A stretch of 64,000 nucleotides of DNA from Variovorax ginsengisoli (GTDB lineage Bacteria; Pseudomonadota; Gammaproteobacteria; Burkholderiales; Burkholderiaceae_C): NCBI RefSeq assembly GCF_006438845.1, contig NZ_RCZJ01000001.1, positions 620,001-684,000 of the forward strand. Direction: 5' to 3'. A program made the position numbers and the translations under genes. Under the pieces are notes generated by a model. It saw only the letters and a list, made by a program, of their open reading frames with translations, was not told where the DNA came from and ran no database searches. Positions 26,460-36,814 of this stretch are shown piece after piece; positions within the stretch are counted from its first letter, which is position 1; every line of letters begins with the position of its first letter.

Positions 26460-27647
26460 ATGCAATTCGCTTCCCGCCTCGACAACGTCGAAACCTCCGC
26501 CATCCGCGAACTCTTCAAGCTGCTGGGCACACCCGGCATCATCAGCTTTGCCGGGGGCTTCCCGGACAGCGCGATGTTCGACGTCGAAGGCCTGAAAGAG
26601 GCCAGCGCCAGAGCGTTGGACGAGGAACCCGGCGGCGCGTTGCAGTACGGCGCGACCGAAGGCTACGAGCCGCTGCGCACGCAGCTCTCGGCCTTCATGA
26701 AGACCAAGGGCGTCGATGTCGCGCCGAGCGGCCTGATCGTCACCACCGGCAGCCAGCAGGCGCTCGACCTGCTGGGCAAGACCATGATCTCGCCCGGCGA
26801 CAAGGTGATCGTCGAAGGCCCGACCTTCCTCGCGACCATCCAGTGCTTCCGCCTCTATGGCGCCGAACTCATCAGCGCGCCGGTCGACGCCCACGGCGTG
26901 AAGACCGACGAGCTCGAAAAGCTCATCGCCGAGCACCAACCCAAGTTCGTCTACCTGATCCCGACCTTCGGCAACCCGAGCGGCGCGATGCTGAGCCTGG
27001 AGCGCCGCAAGAAGGTGCTGGAGATGGCGGTGAAGTACCAGACGCTGATCGTCGAGGACGACCCTTACGGCGACCTGTACTTCGGCGAGGCACCGCCACC
27101 GTCGATCATGGCGCTGAGCCAGGGCGTGCCCGGCAGCCGCGAGCTCATCGCGCACTGCGGCAGCCTGAGCAAGGTGCTCAGCCCCGGCTTGCGCATCGGC
27201 TGGATGATCGCACCGCCGGAACTGCTCTCGCGGGCGACCATGTGCAAGCAGTTCAGCGATGCACATACCAGCACCTTCGCGCAGGCGACCGCGGCGCAGT
27301 ACCTCAAGAGCGGACGCATGCCCGCGACGCTGGCCAACGTGCGCAAGGTCTACGGTGAACGTGCGCTGGCGATGGGCGCCGCGCTGACGCGCGAGCTGGG
27401 CGATGCCATCACGTTCACGCAACCGAACGGCGGGCTGTTTTTCTGGGCGCGCCTGACGGGCGCCAACGGAAAGATCGCCGATGCCAGCGTGCTGGCCAAG
27501 AAGGCGATCGCGCAATTGGTCGCCTTCGTGCCCGGTGCGCCGTTCTTCGCCGAGAACCCGGACCTGGCAACGCTGCGCTTGAGCTTCGCCACCGCCAATG
27601 TCGAGAAGATCGAGGAGGGCATCGCCCGCCTCGGCAAGGCCCTTTGA
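26460..27647 (+). CDS. PLP-dependent aminotransferase (LysN/MocR-type class I)
   Basis: A 395-residue fold-type I aminotransferase close to 2-aminoadipate/aromatic transaminases. Family blocks are ISFAGGFPDSAMF near the start, YGATEGYEPLR, PTFGNPSGAMLS (cofactor-ring contact), EDDPYGDL and SLSKVLSPGLRIGW, which carries the PLP Lys. There is no N-terminal DNA-binding domain, so it is an enzyme and not a MocR regulator. It converts an amino acid and a 2-oxo acid; LysN-like enzymes act on 2-aminoadipate, but the substrate here is not certain. It is divergent from the HipA-type kinase. Confidence 0.9.
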   Translation: MQFASRLDNVETSAIRELFKLLGTPGIISFAGGFPDSAMFDVEGLKEASARALDEEPGGALQYGATEGYEPLRTQLSAFMKTKGVDVAPSGLIVTTGSQQALDLLGKTMISPGDKVIVEGPTFLATIQCFRLYGAELISAPVDAHGVKTDELEKLIAEHQPKFVYLIPTFGNPSGAMLSLERRKKVLEMAVKYQTLIVEDDPYGDLYFGEAPPPSIMALSQGVPGSRELIAHCGSLSKVLSPGLRIGWMIAPPELLSRATMCKQFSDAHTSTFAQATAAQYLKSGRMPATLANVRKVYGERALAMGAALTRELGDAITFTQPNGGLFFWARLTGANGKIADASVLAKKAIAQLVAFVPGAPFFAENPDLATLRLSFATANVEKIEEGIARLGKAL

Positions 27648-27651
27648 CCGT

Positions 27652-27879
27652 TCAAGGGGAGCGGTGCAGCCGTGGCGCAGCGAGAAGCGCCAGGTTCTCC
27701 GTGATCGCGGCGTCGACCTGACGGTGTTTCCCGGTCAGGCGTGAGAGCGTCATGATGGTCTGAAGCGCCTTCAAGTCCTTCACGCTCGGCGCCACCTTGA
27801 TCTGCGCGATGGCGGCTGCCGTGTTGCCGCCATTCACCAGCGCCATCACCTTGCCTGCCCAGTCGTTCGCTCGCGCCAT
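27652..27879 (-). CDS. Small hypothetical protein, 75 residues
   Basis: A small, mostly helical, basic protein starting MARANDWAGKVMALVNGGNT. It has no Cys, no signal and no membrane segment; the body reads like a compact three-helix domain (TAAAIAQIKVAPSVKDLKAL). I know no named family. It ends four bases after the stop of the aminotransferase gene on the other strand and is divergent from the DUF6172 gene. The strongly G/C-biased third positions support a real gene. Confidence 0.65.
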   Translation of the reverse strand: MARANDWAGKVMALVNGGNTAAAIAQIKVAPSVKDLKALQTIMTLSRLTGKHRQVDAAITENLALLAAPRLHRSP

Positions 27880-27936
27880 TGTTTTCACCTGTTGTCTGTC
27901 GGAGCGCCGACTGTACACACGCAGTTAGGATCACCC

Positions 27937-28287
27937 ATGAGAAAAACATTTCCGCTGAAGCCCGAGGGCAAGCACCCCGACCGCCATCTCGAAGCGGTCA
28001 AGCACGAGATTCGCAAGTACATCCAGCGCGAAAAGCGCCGTGACCTGCCGGCAGATACGGATTACTGGGCCTTCGATTGCCGCTTCGGCGCCGAGGCCGA
28101 GTCCGCGGAGACCATTCACGTCGAGGAGATCACCAAGTCGATCGACACGGTGGTGGAATCGGGGGGCGCGCAGTTCTACATCGAGATCCTGGCCAGAGCG
28201 GCCAAGCGTGGGCCGCGCGGTGAGCGCAAGGTGATCGACGAATCCGCCGACAGCACCGAGGCCGGCGACGCGGACGCCCAGGACTGA
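27937..28287 (+). CDS. DUF6172 family protein
   Basis: A 116-residue basic protein. The N-terminal part (MRKTFPLKPEGKHPDRHLEA, then VKHEIRKYIQREKRRDLP) and the core YWAFDCRFGAE match the small proteobacterial family I know as DUF6172; function unknown. The C-terminus is a short acidic tail. AGGA lies seven bases before the ATG at 27937. It stands alone and converges with the Ldh gene ten bases downstream. Confidence 0.8.
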   Translation: MRKTFPLKPEGKHPDRHLEAVKHEIRKYIQREKRRDLPADTDYWAFDCRFGAEAESAETIHVEEITKSIDTVVESGGAQFYIEILARAAKRGPRGERKVIDESADSTEAGDADAQD

Positions 28288-28297
28288 CCCGCTTCGA

Positions 28298-29371
28298 TCA
28301 GCGCAGCGCCTGCACCAGTTCCAGGCCGTAGCGCGCTTCGGCCGCCTGCAGCGAGGTGGCGATCGACGGGTGCAGCCGCACGCCGTCCTGCTCCTGCAAC
28401 ACGCGGCGCTTCAAGCCGCCTTCACCTGGCAACCGCACCGGCTTGCCGGCATCGACGGGGCGATTGTCGCGGCAGCGGACCGCCACGTGGTCCATCTGAC
28501 GCAGGAAGGCCTCCTTGCCGCCGAAGGCTTGCAGGTCATGCAGCGTGATGTGCACCGTCGCACCCCAGCCTTCGGGCGGGTCGGCCCGGCCGTGGCCGGC
28601 GAGCCCGGCGGTCAATGTCTCGACCAAAAGTGCCATTCCGTAACCCTTGTGGCCGTGGCTCAAGCCGCCGACGGGCAGCAGCGTACCCGGCGGCTGGTCG
28701 AACAGGGTCTGCGGATCGTTGGTGGGACGGCCCTGCGCGTCGATCAACCAGTCCTCCGCAAAGCGTTCGCCCGCAGCGCGCTTGCGGTTGCTCATGCCGT
28801 TGGTCGTGATCGAGGCCGAGATGTCGACCATCACGCCGCCTTCTGTCAAAGGAAAACCCATCGCCAGCGGATTGGGCGTGAACACCGCCTGGGTGCCGCC
28901 AAAGGGAGCGACGCTTGCAGCGTTGGGGTCGGAGCAGGCCAGCAGCATCAGCATGTCCTCGTCGAGCGCGCGCAGCATGTACGCAGCCAAACAGGCGATG
29001 TGGTGGCTGCGCCGGATGACCAGCGAGGCAGTGCCGAGTTCACGCGCACGTGGAATCAGCAGGTCGAGGGCCTGGTGCACCAGCCAAGGACCGGGCAGGC
29101 GGCGGCCGTCCCACAGCACGGCGGCAGGGCGGTCGGAGAGCATCGCGGGTGCGCCGTCGCGCGTCATGCCGCCCGACTCGATTTCCTTGACGTAGCCGGC
29201 GAGCAAAGCCAGCCCGTGAGTGTCGTGGCCGAGCAGGTCGCCGTCGACCAGCGTGTCGGCCACGCATTCGGCCATCGGCGCGGCGAGGCCAGCGCGCTGC
29301 AGCAGATCGGTTGCGAAGCGGCGCAGCGCATGCGCGTCGTAAAGGGAAGCGGCGTCGTTGGAGGCGGTCAT
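28298..29371 (-). CDS. Ldh family (malate/2-hydroxyacid) oxidoreductase
   Basis: A 357-residue NAD(P)-dependent dehydrogenase of the Ldh/malate-L-lactate dehydrogenase type II family (also ureidoglycolate and sulfolactate dehydrogenases). Family blocks are GHDTHGLALL, RRSHHIACLAAY, GGTQAVFTPNPLAMGFP and GLSHGHKGYGMALLVE. Its ATG overlaps the stop of the tctA-like gene (ATGA), so it belongs to the transporter operon as the last gene. It probably oxidises the imported hydroxy acid or reduces an oxo acid; the exact substrate cannot be read. The C-terminal part is slightly unusual, rich in Arg around the last 60 residues. Confidence 0.88.
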   Translation of the reverse strand: MTASNDAASLYDAHALRRFATDLLQRAGLAAPMAECVADTLVDGDLLGHDTHGLALLAGYVKEIESGGMTRDGAPAMLSDRPAAVLWDGRRLPGPWLVHQALDLLIPRARELGTASLVIRRSHHIACLAAYMLRALDEDMLMLLACSDPNAASVAPFGGTQAVFTPNPLAMGFPLTEGGVMVDISASITTNGMSNRKRAAGERFAEDWLIDAQGRPTNDPQTLFDQPPGTLLPVGGLSHGHKGYGMALLVETLTAGLAGHGRADPPEGWGATVHITLHDLQAFGGKEAFLRQMDHVAVRCRDNRPVDAGKPVRLPGEGGLKRRVLQEQDGVRLHPSIATSLQAAEARYGLELVQALR

Positions 29372-30873
29372 GCGGGAACGGGGTCGGTGACGGGGCGCAG
29401 CTTGCGGCGGCGCCAGGCCAGCCAGCCCGAGCCGCCCCACAGCAGCAGCGTGAAGATGGCCAGGCCGGCCGCGATCGGCCGCTCGACGAAGGCGAGCCAG
29501 CTGCCGTCGGACTTGATCATCGAGGTGATGAAGTTCTCCTCGAGCATCTTGCCCAGCAGCATGCCGAGGATGGCCGGCGCCACGGGGAAGCCGTTCTCTT
29601 CGAGCACCCAGGCGGCCACGCCGAAGCTCAGCAGGATCCACAGGTCGAACAGCGAGTTGTTGATGGCGAAGGCGCCAACCAGGCAGAACACCAGGATGAT
29701 CGGCATCAGCACGTTGCGCGGCATGCGCAGGATGCGTGCCGACGCCTTGATGCAGGCCCAGCCCAGCGGCAGCATCAACAGGTTGGCGAGGATGAAGACG
29801 ATGAACACCGCGTAGACGTTCTGCGGGTTGTTCATGAAGATCATCGGGCCGGGGTTCATGTTCTTCATGTAGAGCACGCCGATCACGATGGCCGTGATCG
29901 AGTCGCCCGGAATGCCGAACACCAGGGCCGGCACCCAGGCACCGGCCAGCGCGCTGTTGTTGGCGGCGCCGGCCTCCACCAAGCCTTCGGGGTGGCCGGT
30001 GCCGAACTTCTCGGGTTCCTTCGACAATTTCTTGCTCATCGCGAAGGACATCCATGCCGCGATGTCGGCGCCCGCGCCGGGCAGGATACCGACCGCCGTG
30101 CCCAGCACGCTGCCGCGCAGCGTCTGCTTGGGGTACTTGCGCATCAGCGCGCCCATGCCCTTGAACACCGAGCCGATCTGCGCCTTGAACTCGGCCACCT
30201 TCGAGGTGTCGAGCGTGAAGCGGATCAGTTCCGAGATGGCGAACATGCCGATCATCGCGGGGATGAGGCTGAGCCCGCTCAGCAGGTCGGGGCTGTCGAA
30301 GGTGAAGCGCGGGTGGCCCGCGGGGTTCTCCAGCCCGACGCTGCCGAGCAGCAGGCCGAGGCACAGCGTGATCACGCCCTTGAGCGGCGTGTCGCTGGTG
30401 ATGAAGACCGCGCAGCTCAGGCCCAGCAGCACGAGCCAGAAGTACTCGAAGGAGCTGAACTTGATCGCGACCTCGGCCAGCGCTGGCGCGGCGACGATCA
30501 GGACCACCGTGCCGAACAGCCCGCCGATGCACGAGAACACCAGGCCGATGCCCAGCGCCTCTTCGCCGCGGCCCTTGCGCGTCATCGCGTACGACTCGTC
30601 GGTGTAGGCGGCAGAGGCCGGCGTGCCCGGGATGCGCAGCAGCGCCCCGGGAATGTCGCCCGCGAAGATCGCCATGGCGGTCGCCGTGACGATCGCCGCG
30701 ACGGCCGGCACCGGCGGCAGGAAGAAGGTAATCGGCACGAGCAGCGCGGTCGCCATGGTGGCGGTGAGGCCGGGCACGGCGCCCACGAACATGCCGAAGA
30801 TGCCCGAGAGCAGCATGACGACGAGCACGGTCGGCGTTGCGACCATCTGTAGCGCGAGGAAAACGGCGTCCAT
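29368..30873 (-). CDS. Tripartite tricarboxylate transporter, large permease (TctA family)
   Basis: A 501-residue membrane protein with about twelve helices. The N-terminal block FVGAVPGLTATMATALLVP and the internal repeat GILPGAGADIAAWMSFAMSK are the diagnostic TctA motifs, thought to line the substrate path. It forms the channel of a secondary carboxylate importer with the TctB-like subunit encoded ten bases upstream and the Bug-type binding protein further upstream. It overlaps the Ldh gene by four bases. Confidence 0.95.
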   Translation of the reverse strand: MDAVFLALQMVATPTVLVVMLLSGIFGMFVGAVPGLTATMATALLVPITFFLPPVPAVAAIVTATAMAIFAGDIPGALLRIPGTPASAAYTDESYAMTRKGRGEEALGIGLVFSCIGGLFGTVVLIVAAPALAEVAIKFSSFEYFWLVLLGLSCAVFITSDTPLKGVITLCLGLLLGSVGLENPAGHPRFTFDSPDLLSGLSLIPAMIGMFAISELIRFTLDTSKVAEFKAQIGSVFKGMGALMRKYPKQTLRGSVLGTAVGILPGAGADIAAWMSFAMSKKLSKEPEKFGTGHPEGLVEAGAANNSALAGAWVPALVFGIPGDSITAIVIGVLYMKNMNPGPMIFMNNPQNVYAVFIVFILANLLMLPLGWACIKASARILRMPRNVLMPIILVFCLVGAFAINNSLFDLWILLSFGVAAWVLEENGFPVAPAILGMLLGKMLEENFITSMIKSDGSWLAFVERPIAAGLAIFTLLLWGGSGWLAWRRRKLRPVTDPVPA

Positions 30874-30883
30874 CAGTGGTCTT

Positions 30884-31351
30884 TCACCAGGCGAATCGTT
30901 GCAGCAAGCCCCAGGGCAGCGGCACTTTGAGGAGCTTGTAGAAGCAGGTATGGATCACCAGCGTTGCAGCGATGGCCACGGCCACGGCGAGCAGCGGCCG
31001 CACCCCGCAGGCCCACTGCAGCGCCACCAGCACCATCAGGCTGCACACGATGAAGCCCAGCGTCTCGGACAGCAGGATGTAGAACACCATGCTGCCGACG
31101 GTGATGGCGAAAGCCGCCAGGTGCCGTGGCGAGCGCAGACCCTCGCTCAGCACCAGCAATGGCTGCTTCGTGAGCAGCCCCTGCCACGCCAGCACGGCCG
31201 ATGCCGCGCCGAGGCCGATGGCGATCAGTCCCGGGAACAACGCCGGCCCATACTGCTGGCCGGCCGCGGGTGGAAAGCCCTGGATGTGCCAGAGCACGGC
31301 CAGGGACAGCAGCAGCAGGACGCCGCCGATCAGGCTGTCGTGGATGCGCAT
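30884..31351 (-). CDS. Tripartite tricarboxylate transporter, small permease (TctB family)
   Basis: A 155-residue protein with four predicted membrane helices, the usual TctB layout. Hydrophobic segments lie near residues 7-22, 38-55, 80-105 and 110-140. The sequence is poorly conserved in this family; identity rests mainly on size, topology and its place between the binding-protein and TctA genes (13 and 10 base gaps). Confidence 0.88.
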   Translation of the reverse strand: MRIHDSLIGGVLLLLSLAVLWHIQGFPPAAGQQYGPALFPGLIAIGLGAASAVLAWQGLLTKQPLLVLSEGLRSPRHLAAFAITVGSMVFYILLSETLGFIVCSLMVLVALQWACGVRPLLAVAVAIAATLVIHTCFYKLLKVPLPWGLLQRFAW

Positions 31352-31364
31352 CGGTGCTGCGCGC

Positions 31365-32336
31365 TCACTTGGCGATGCCGACGGCCTTCATGGCCGCAGC
31401 GGACGCGGCGTCCTTCTCCGCCATGAACTTGCCGAAGTCGCCGCGATCGGCGTAAAGGGCACCGAAGCCGCGCTGCCCGAGGAAGTCCTGGTAGGCCTTG
31501 CTGTCATAGATCTTCTTGAGGGCGCCCGCCAGCTTGTCGGTCATGTCCTTGGGCAGCCCCTTGGGGGCGGCGATGCCGCGCCAGGCGCCGATGTTCCACA
31601 TCGTGCCGTCGGCAGCCTTGTAGAGCGGCACCTTCGGGAAGATGCCGTCGGGCTTGGAGCCCATCAGCACCAGGGCGTTGGCCTTGCCGGCTTCGATCAG
31701 CGCGCGGGCCTCGGGCAGCGAGCACGAAACGACGTCGATGCCGCCCGCCAGCAAATCCTGCAGCCCGGGCGCGGCGCCCTGGCTGGGGACCCAGGCGATC
31801 GCGTTGCCTGGCAGCTTGTTGTCGACCAGCCATTGCGCGAGGCCCAGGTGCCAGATGCCGCCCTGGCCGGTGCCGCTGGCCTTGAGCTTGCCGGGGTTCG
31901 CCTTGGCGGCGGCGAGCAGGTCCGCTGCCGACTTGATGGGCGAGTCGCCCCGCACCATCAGGGCGTTGGCGTCGAAGTTCATCAATGCCAGCGGCGTGTA
32001 GTCCTCGCTGGAGAGCTTGGTCAAGCCAGCGTGCCGCATCATGCCGATCTCGACGGTGAGGATGCCGATGGTGTAGCCGTCGGGTTGGGCCGAGGCGATG
32101 GCCTGGTGGCCGACCACGCCGCTGCCGCCGGTTCGGTTCACCACGTTGATCGGCTGCTTGAGTTCCTGCTCGAGTTCCGCCGCGATGATGCGCGCCACCG
32201 CGTCGGTGCCGCCGCCCGCGCCCCACGGCACGATCAGCGTGATGGGGCGTTCGGGGTAAGCCGCGAAGGCCAGGCCGGGGAAGGTGGCGGCGGCCGCGGC
32301 CGCAGCCAGGACGCTCAGGGATTGACGGCGCTTCAT
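31365..32336 (-). CDS. Tripartite tricarboxylate transporter binding protein (Bug/TctC family)
   Basis: A 323-residue periplasmic receptor. A signal peptide (MKRRQSLSVLAAAAAAA onward, cut near AFA-A) precedes the Bug-family start YPERPITLIVPWGAGGGTDAVAR. VVNRTGGSGVVGHQAIA and PDGYTIGI are also typical. It captures a carboxylate and hands it to the TctAB permease. AGGAGA lies upstream of the ATG at 32336; the frame extends further but without a signal peptide at its start. First gene of the operon. Confidence 0.93.
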   Translation of the reverse strand: MKRRQSLSVLAAAAAAATFPGLAFAAYPERPITLIVPWGAGGGTDAVARIIAAELEQELKQPINVVNRTGGSGVVGHQAIASAQPDGYTIGILTVEIGMMRHAGLTKLSSEDYTPLALMNFDANALMVRGDSPIKSAADLLAAAKANPGKLKASGTGQGGIWHLGLAQWLVDNKLPGNAIAWVPSQGAAPGLQDLLAGGIDVVSCSLPEARALIEAGKANALVLMGSKPDGIFPKVPLYKAADGTMWNIGAWRGIAAPKGLPKDMTDKLAGALKKIYDSKAYQDFLGQRGFGALYADRGDFGKFMAEKDAASAAAMKAVGIAK

Positions 32337-32500
32337 AGTGTCTCCTGCTCTGTGGATCGAAATGTCCCGCCGCATTCTTCGACGCGGCAGGGCATTCCAA
32401 CACCCCCGCAAGATGACCGTCACCTGAACAACCCTAGGTGTCGGGCGCGCCGTTTTCCCTTAGGAAGAAACCGGTTTCGTCGCCATCGCCCGCACCGGTG

Positions 32501-33211
32501 TCAGCGCAGCAGCTCGAGCAGGCGGTCGAGCCCGCCTTCGTTGATGGCCACCATGGCCTGCTCGCGCACCTTTGGCTTGGCGTGGAACGCGACCGACAAG
32601 CCGGCCTCGCCCATCATCGGCAGGTCATTGGCGCCATCGCCCACGGCGATGCACTCCTGTGCAGACGCACCCAGCAGCGAGGCCACTTCCAGCAGCGTCC
32701 GGCGCTTTTCGGCGCCGTCGCAGATGTCGCCCCAGGCCTGCTGCACCACGCGGCCGGTGAGCTGGCCGTCGGCCTCGTCGAGCAGGTTGGAGCGCGCGAA
32801 GTCGATGCCCAGCCGCGCCTTCACGCGGTTCGCGAAGAAGGTAAAACCGCCCGACACCAGAAGAACCTTGAGGCTGGCCGCCTTGCATGCGGCGACCAGT
32901 TCGCTCGCGCCCGGGTTGAGCTGCAGCCGCTCGTCGTAGACCTGCTGAAGCGCCGACACCGGCACGCCTTCGAGCAGTGCGACGCGGCGGCGCAGGCTTT
33001 CCTTGAAGTCCTTGATCTCGCCGCGCATCGTCGCCTCGGTGATGGCGGCCACTTCGGCCTTCTTGCCGACGGCGTCGGCGATCTCGTCGATGCACTCGAT
33101 GTTGATCAGCGTCGAGTCCATGTCGAAGGCGATCAGCTTGAAGTCGGCCAGCGCGAGCGGCGGCGTGAAGCGCTGCACCACGAGGCCGGGCGCGAATTCG
33201 GTGGAGCTCAT
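32501..33211 (-). CDS. serB: Phosphoserine phosphatase
   Basis: SerB (236 residues) performs the last step of serine synthesis. It is a HAD-family enzyme: motif I DMDSTLIN (nucleophile and acid Asp), motif [14 protein letters not shown], and motif [11 protein letters not shown]. It lacks the N-terminal ACT domain of E. coli SerB, a common short form. The ATG at 33211 overlaps the mfd stop (ATGA), so serB is the second gene of an mfd-serB operon. Confidence 0.95.
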   Translation of the reverse strand: MSSTEFAPGLVVQRFTPPLALADFKLIAFDMDSTLINIECIDEIADAVGKKAEVAAITEATMRGEIKDFKESLRRRVALLEGVPVSALQQVYDERLQLNPGASELVAACKAASLKVLLVSGGFTFFANRVKARLGIDFARSNLLDEADGQLTGRVVQQAWGDICDGAEKRRTLLEVASLLGASAQECIAVGDGANDLPMMGEAGLSVAFHAKPKVREQAMVAINEGGLDRLLELLR

Positions 33212-36200
33212 ACGGGGGCGGGTTCCTGGTGGGTCTTGGGTTGGCCGAGGCTGCGCAGCACATCGCGCACCATCTGCGCACGGTCCTTCGGCTCCTTCAA
33301 TTCGCGCTCGATGCGCAGCTTCTCGTTGCCCGCCAGCTTGATGTGCTTGTTCTTCTGGATCAGATGGATGATGGCCATCGAATCGATCGGCGGGTCTTTC
33401 TTGAAGGTGATGTTGATCACGCCCGGCGCCGCATCGACCTTGACCACGCCGTAGGGCCGCGCGAGCACGCGCAGGCGGTGCGTGTCGATCAGCGTCTGCG
33501 CCTGCGGCGGCAGTTTGCCGAAGCGGTCGACGATCTCTTCGAGCAGCGTGTCGATCTGGTCCGGGGTCTTGGCGGTCGCGAGCTTCTTGTAGAACGAGAG
33601 GCGCAGGTGCACGTCGCCGCAGTAGTCGTCGGGCAGCAGGGCGGGTGCGTGCAGGTTGATCTCGGTCGTGACCGACAGCGGCGCGAGCAGGTCGGGCTCG
33701 TGGCCGGCCTTCAGGGAACGCACCGCTTCGCTGAGCATCTCGTTGTAGAGCTGGAAGCCGATCTCCATCATGTTGCCGCTCTGGTTCTCGCCCAGCACCT
33801 CGCCGGTGCCGCGGATCTCCAGGTCGTGCATCGCGAGGTAGAAGCCCGAACCCAGTTCTTCCATCTGCTGGATCGCCTCGAGCCGCTGCGAAGCGTGCTT
33901 GGTCAGGCCTTCGATGTCCGGCACCATCAGGTAGGCATAGGCCTGGTGGTGCGAACGGCCGACGCGGCCGCGCAGCTGGTGCAATTGCGCCAGGCCGAAC
34001 TTGTCGGCGCGGCTCATCACGATGGTGTTGGCGGTCGGCACGTCGATGCCGGTCTCGATGATGGTCGAGCACAAGAGAATGTTGTAGCGCTGCGCCACGA
34101 AGTCGCGCATCACGCGCTCCAGCTCGCGTTCGGGCATCTGGCCGTGGGCCACGGCGATGCGCGCTTCGGGCAGGATCTCCTCGAGCTTCTGCCGCCGGTT
34201 CTCGATGGTCTCGACTTCGTTGTGCAGAAAGTAGACCTGCCCGCCGCGCTTGAGCTCGCGCAGCACGGCCTCGCGGATCACGCCGTTGCCTTCGGTGCGC
34301 ACGAAGGTCTTGATGGCCAGCCGGCGTTGCGGCGCGGTCGCGATCACGCTCAGGTCACGCAGGCCTTCGAGCGCCATGCCCAGCGTGCGCGGGATGGGCG
34401 TAGCCGTCAGCGTGAGCACGTCGACCTCCGCGCGGATGGCCTTCATCGCCTCCTTGTGGCGCACGCCGAAGCGGTGCTCCTCGTCGATGATGAGCAGGCC
34501 CAGGTTCTTGAAGTCGATCGAGGGCGACAGCAGCTTGTGCGTGCCGACCACGATGTCGACGCTGCCGTCGGCCAGTCCTTTGGCGGCGGCGGTGATCTCC
34601 TTGGCAGAACGGAAGCGGCTCATCTCCGCGACCTTCACCGGCCACTTGCTAAAGCGGTCGACCAGCGTCTGGTAATGCTGCTCGGCCAGCAGCGTGGTCG
34701 GCGCGAGGAACGCGACCTGCTTGCCACCGGTGATGGCGATGAAGGCGGCGCGCAGCGCGACCTCGGTCTTGCCGAAACCCACGTCGCCACAGACCAGGCG
34801 GTCCATCGGCTGCGGCGAGATCATGTCCTGGATCACGGCGTGGATCGCGGCCTTCTGGTCGGCCGTCTCGTCGAAGCCGAAGTCGTTGGCGAACACCTCG
34901 TAGTCGGCCGCGGAGTAGCGGAAGGCGTGGCCCTGGCGCGCGGCGCGGCGGGCGTAGATGTTGAGCAGCTCGGCGGCGGAATCGCGGATCTGCTCGGCCG
35001 CCTTGCGCTTGGCCTTGTCCCACTGGCCCGAACCCAGCTTGTGCAGCGGCGCCTCGTCGGCGCTCACGCCGGTGTAGCGGCTGATCTGGTGCAGCTGGCT
35101 CACCGGCACATAGAGCGTTGCCTTGTCGGCGTACTCCAGGTGCAGCATCTCCTGCAGCAGCGAATTTCCCTCGGCGTCCTTGCCTTGGCCGAGGTCCATG
35201 TTGATCAGGCCGCGGTAGCGGCCGATGCCGTGCGCGGTGTGCACCACCGGGTCGCCGACGTTGAGCTCCGACAGATCCTTGATCAGCGCCTCGACGTCGC
35301 TGACCTGTTCCTGGCGCTTGTTGCGGCGGCGCGTGGTCGGTGCGGCGGCGAACAGCTCGGTCTCGGTGACGAAGTCGATGTTGCGTTCGCGCCAGGCGAA
35401 GCCCGAGGCCAGTGCGGCGGTCGCGATGCCGATCTTCTCGGCGTCGTCGGCCTCGAATTCGGCCAGCGATTCATACGCGGGCGGGCTGATGCCGCTGGCC
35501 CGCAGGAAGTCGAGCAGGCTTTCGCGCCGGCCGTCGCTTTCGGCGATCAGCAGGAGGCGGCTGGGCGTCGCGCGGATGTAGTCCTTGAGCTTGACGAGCG
35601 GGTCCTCGGCACCGCGCACCACGGCAAAGGGCGGCAACGTATCCAACTCGGCATAAGGCGCTTCGGTGGCCGCGCCACGGATGGCCAGCTGCGCGTAGGA
35701 CTTGGCGCGGGTGTAGAACTGCTCGCCGTTCAGAAACAGCGACTCGGGCGGCAGCGCGGGCCGCTCCGGGTCGCCGCGCACCAGGCGATAGCGCTCGGCG
35801 GCGTCTTGCCAGAAGTGCTGGAAGGCCGGTTCGAGGTCGCCGTGCAACACCACGGTCGCGTCGACGCCCAGGTAGTCGAACACCGTCGCAGTCTCCTCGA
35901 AGAACAGCGGCAGGTAGTACTCGATGCCGGCGGTGGCCACGCCGTTGCCCATGTCCTTGTAGATCCGGCTCTTCGTCGGGTCGCCTTCGAGCAGTTCGCG
36001 CCAGCGGCTGCGGAAACGCGCGCGGGCGTCGTCGTCCATCGGGAACTCGCGCCCGGGCAGCAGCCGCACCTCGGGCACGGGGTACAGGCTGCGCTGCGTG
36101 TCGGGGTCGAAGGTGCGGATGGTGTCGATCTCGTCGTCGAACAGGTCGACGCGGAAGGGCACCAGCGAGCCCATCGGAAACAGATCGATCAGCCCGCCGC

Positions 36201-36690
36201 GCACCGCGTATTCGCCCGGGCTCACCACCTGCGTCACATGGCTGTAGCCGGCCAGCGTCAACTGCGCCTTGAGCTTCGATTCCTCCAGCTTCTGCTTGGT
36301 CTTGAAGTGGAAGGTGTAGCCGGCCAGGAAGGCCGGTGGCGCGACGCGGTACAGGGCGGTCGTCGCCGGCACCAGCACCACGTCGGCTTCCTTCTGGCTG
36401 ATGCGCCAGAGCGTGGCCAGCCTTTCGCTGATCAGGTCCTGGTGCGGCGAGAAGCTGTCGTAGGGCAGCGTCTCCCAGTCGGGAAACAGCGCGCAGCGCA
36501 ACTCGGGCGCGAAGAAGGCGATTTCGTCGATGAGCCGCTGCGCGTCGTTGGCGTCGGCGGTGAAGATCGCCGTCGCTCGGCCGGCCTTCTTCTCGCGTTC
36601 GGCCAGCTGGGCGAGCAGCAGCGCGTCGGCCGACAGAGGAGGGCGCGGCAGCGTGAATCGCTTGCCGGCATTGAGAACGGGAAGGTCCAT
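33208..36690 (-). CDS. mfd: Transcription-repair coupling factor
   Basis: Mfd (1160 residues) removes RNA polymerase stalled at DNA lesions and recruits UvrA. Domains in order: UvrB-homology region (residues about 1-350), an RNA-polymerase-interaction CarD-like domain with [17 protein letters not shown] near residue 480, a RecG-like translocase with Walker [12 protein letters not shown] near 637 and DEEH near 736, and the C-terminal TRCF domain near 1000-1100. Length matches the family. Its start is divergent from ispD with a palindromic -10-like site between them, and it overlaps serB by four bases. Confidence 0.97.
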   Translation of the reverse strand: MDLPVLNAGKRFTLPRPPLSADALLLAQLAEREKKAGRATAIFTADANDAQRLIDEIAFFAPELRCALFPDWETLPYDSFSPHQDLISERLATLWRISQKEADVVLVPATTALYRVAPPAFLAGYTFHFKTKQKLEESKLKAQLTLAGYSHVTQVVSPGEYAVRGGLIDLFPMGSLVPFRVDLFDDEIDTIRTFDPDTQRSLYPVPEVRLLPGREFPMDDDARARFRSRWRELLEGDPTKSRIYKDMGNGVATAGIEYYLPLFFEETATVFDYLGVDATVVLHGDLEPAFQHFWQDAAERYRLVRGDPERPALPPESLFLNGEQFYTRAKSYAQLAIRGAATEAPYAELDTLPPFAVVRGAEDPLVKLKDYIRATPSRLLLIAESDGRRESLLDFLRASGISPPAYESLAEFEADDAEKIGIATAALASGFAWRERNIDFVTETELFAAAPTTRRRNKRQEQVSDVEALIKDLSELNVGDPVVHTAHGIGRYRGLINMDLGQGKDAEGNSLLQEMLHLEYADKATLYVPVSQLHQISRYTGVSADEAPLHKLGSGQWDKAKRKAAEQIRDSAAELLNIYARRAARQGHAFRYSAADYEVFANDFGFDETADQKAAIHAVIQDMISPQPMDRLVCGDVGFGKTEVALRAAFIAITGGKQVAFLAPTTLLAEQHYQTLVDRFSKWPVKVAEMSRFRSAKEITAAAKGLADGSVDIVVGTHKLLSPSIDFKNLGLLIIDEEHRFGVRHKEAMKAIRAEVDVLTLTATPIPRTLGMALEGLRDLSVIATAPQRRLAIKTFVRTEGNGVIREAVLRELKRGGQVYFLHNEVETIENRRQKLEEILPEARIAVAHGQMPERELERVMRDFVAQRYNILLCSTIIETGIDVPTANTIVMSRADKFGLAQLHQLRGRVGRSHHQAYAYLMVPDIEGLTKHASQRLEAIQQMEELGSGFYLAMHDLEIRGTGEVLGENQSGNMMEIGFQLYNEMLSEAVRSLKAGHEPDLLAPLSVTTEINLHAPALLPDDYCGDVHLRLSFYKKLATAKTPDQIDTLLEEIVDRFGKLPPQAQTLIDTHRLRVLARPYGVVKVDAAPGVINITFKKDPPIDSMAIIHLIQKNKHIKLAGNEKLRIERELKEPKDRAQMVRDVLRSLGQPKTHQEPAPV

Positions 36691-36750
36691 GAAGTGCTTC
36701 GGAAAATGCAGAACACCCCGCGCCGACGGGCGAGGGGTGTGAGACGGTCG

Positions 36751-36760
36751 ATTCTAGAAT
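36751..36760. promoter_or_regulatory. Palindromic -10 element shared by mfd and ispD
   Basis: ATTCTAGAAT is self-complementary and gives TAGAAT, a good -10 hexamer, on both strands. It lies 55 bases before ispD and 61 bases before mfd in a 124-base divergent gap. No good -35 is seen on either side. Confidence 0.45.
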
Positions 36761-36814
36761 GGCGGCCCCGTTGCTGCTGGCCGCCGTTCAAGCGGCCTTG
36801 CGTCACTCTCCCCT

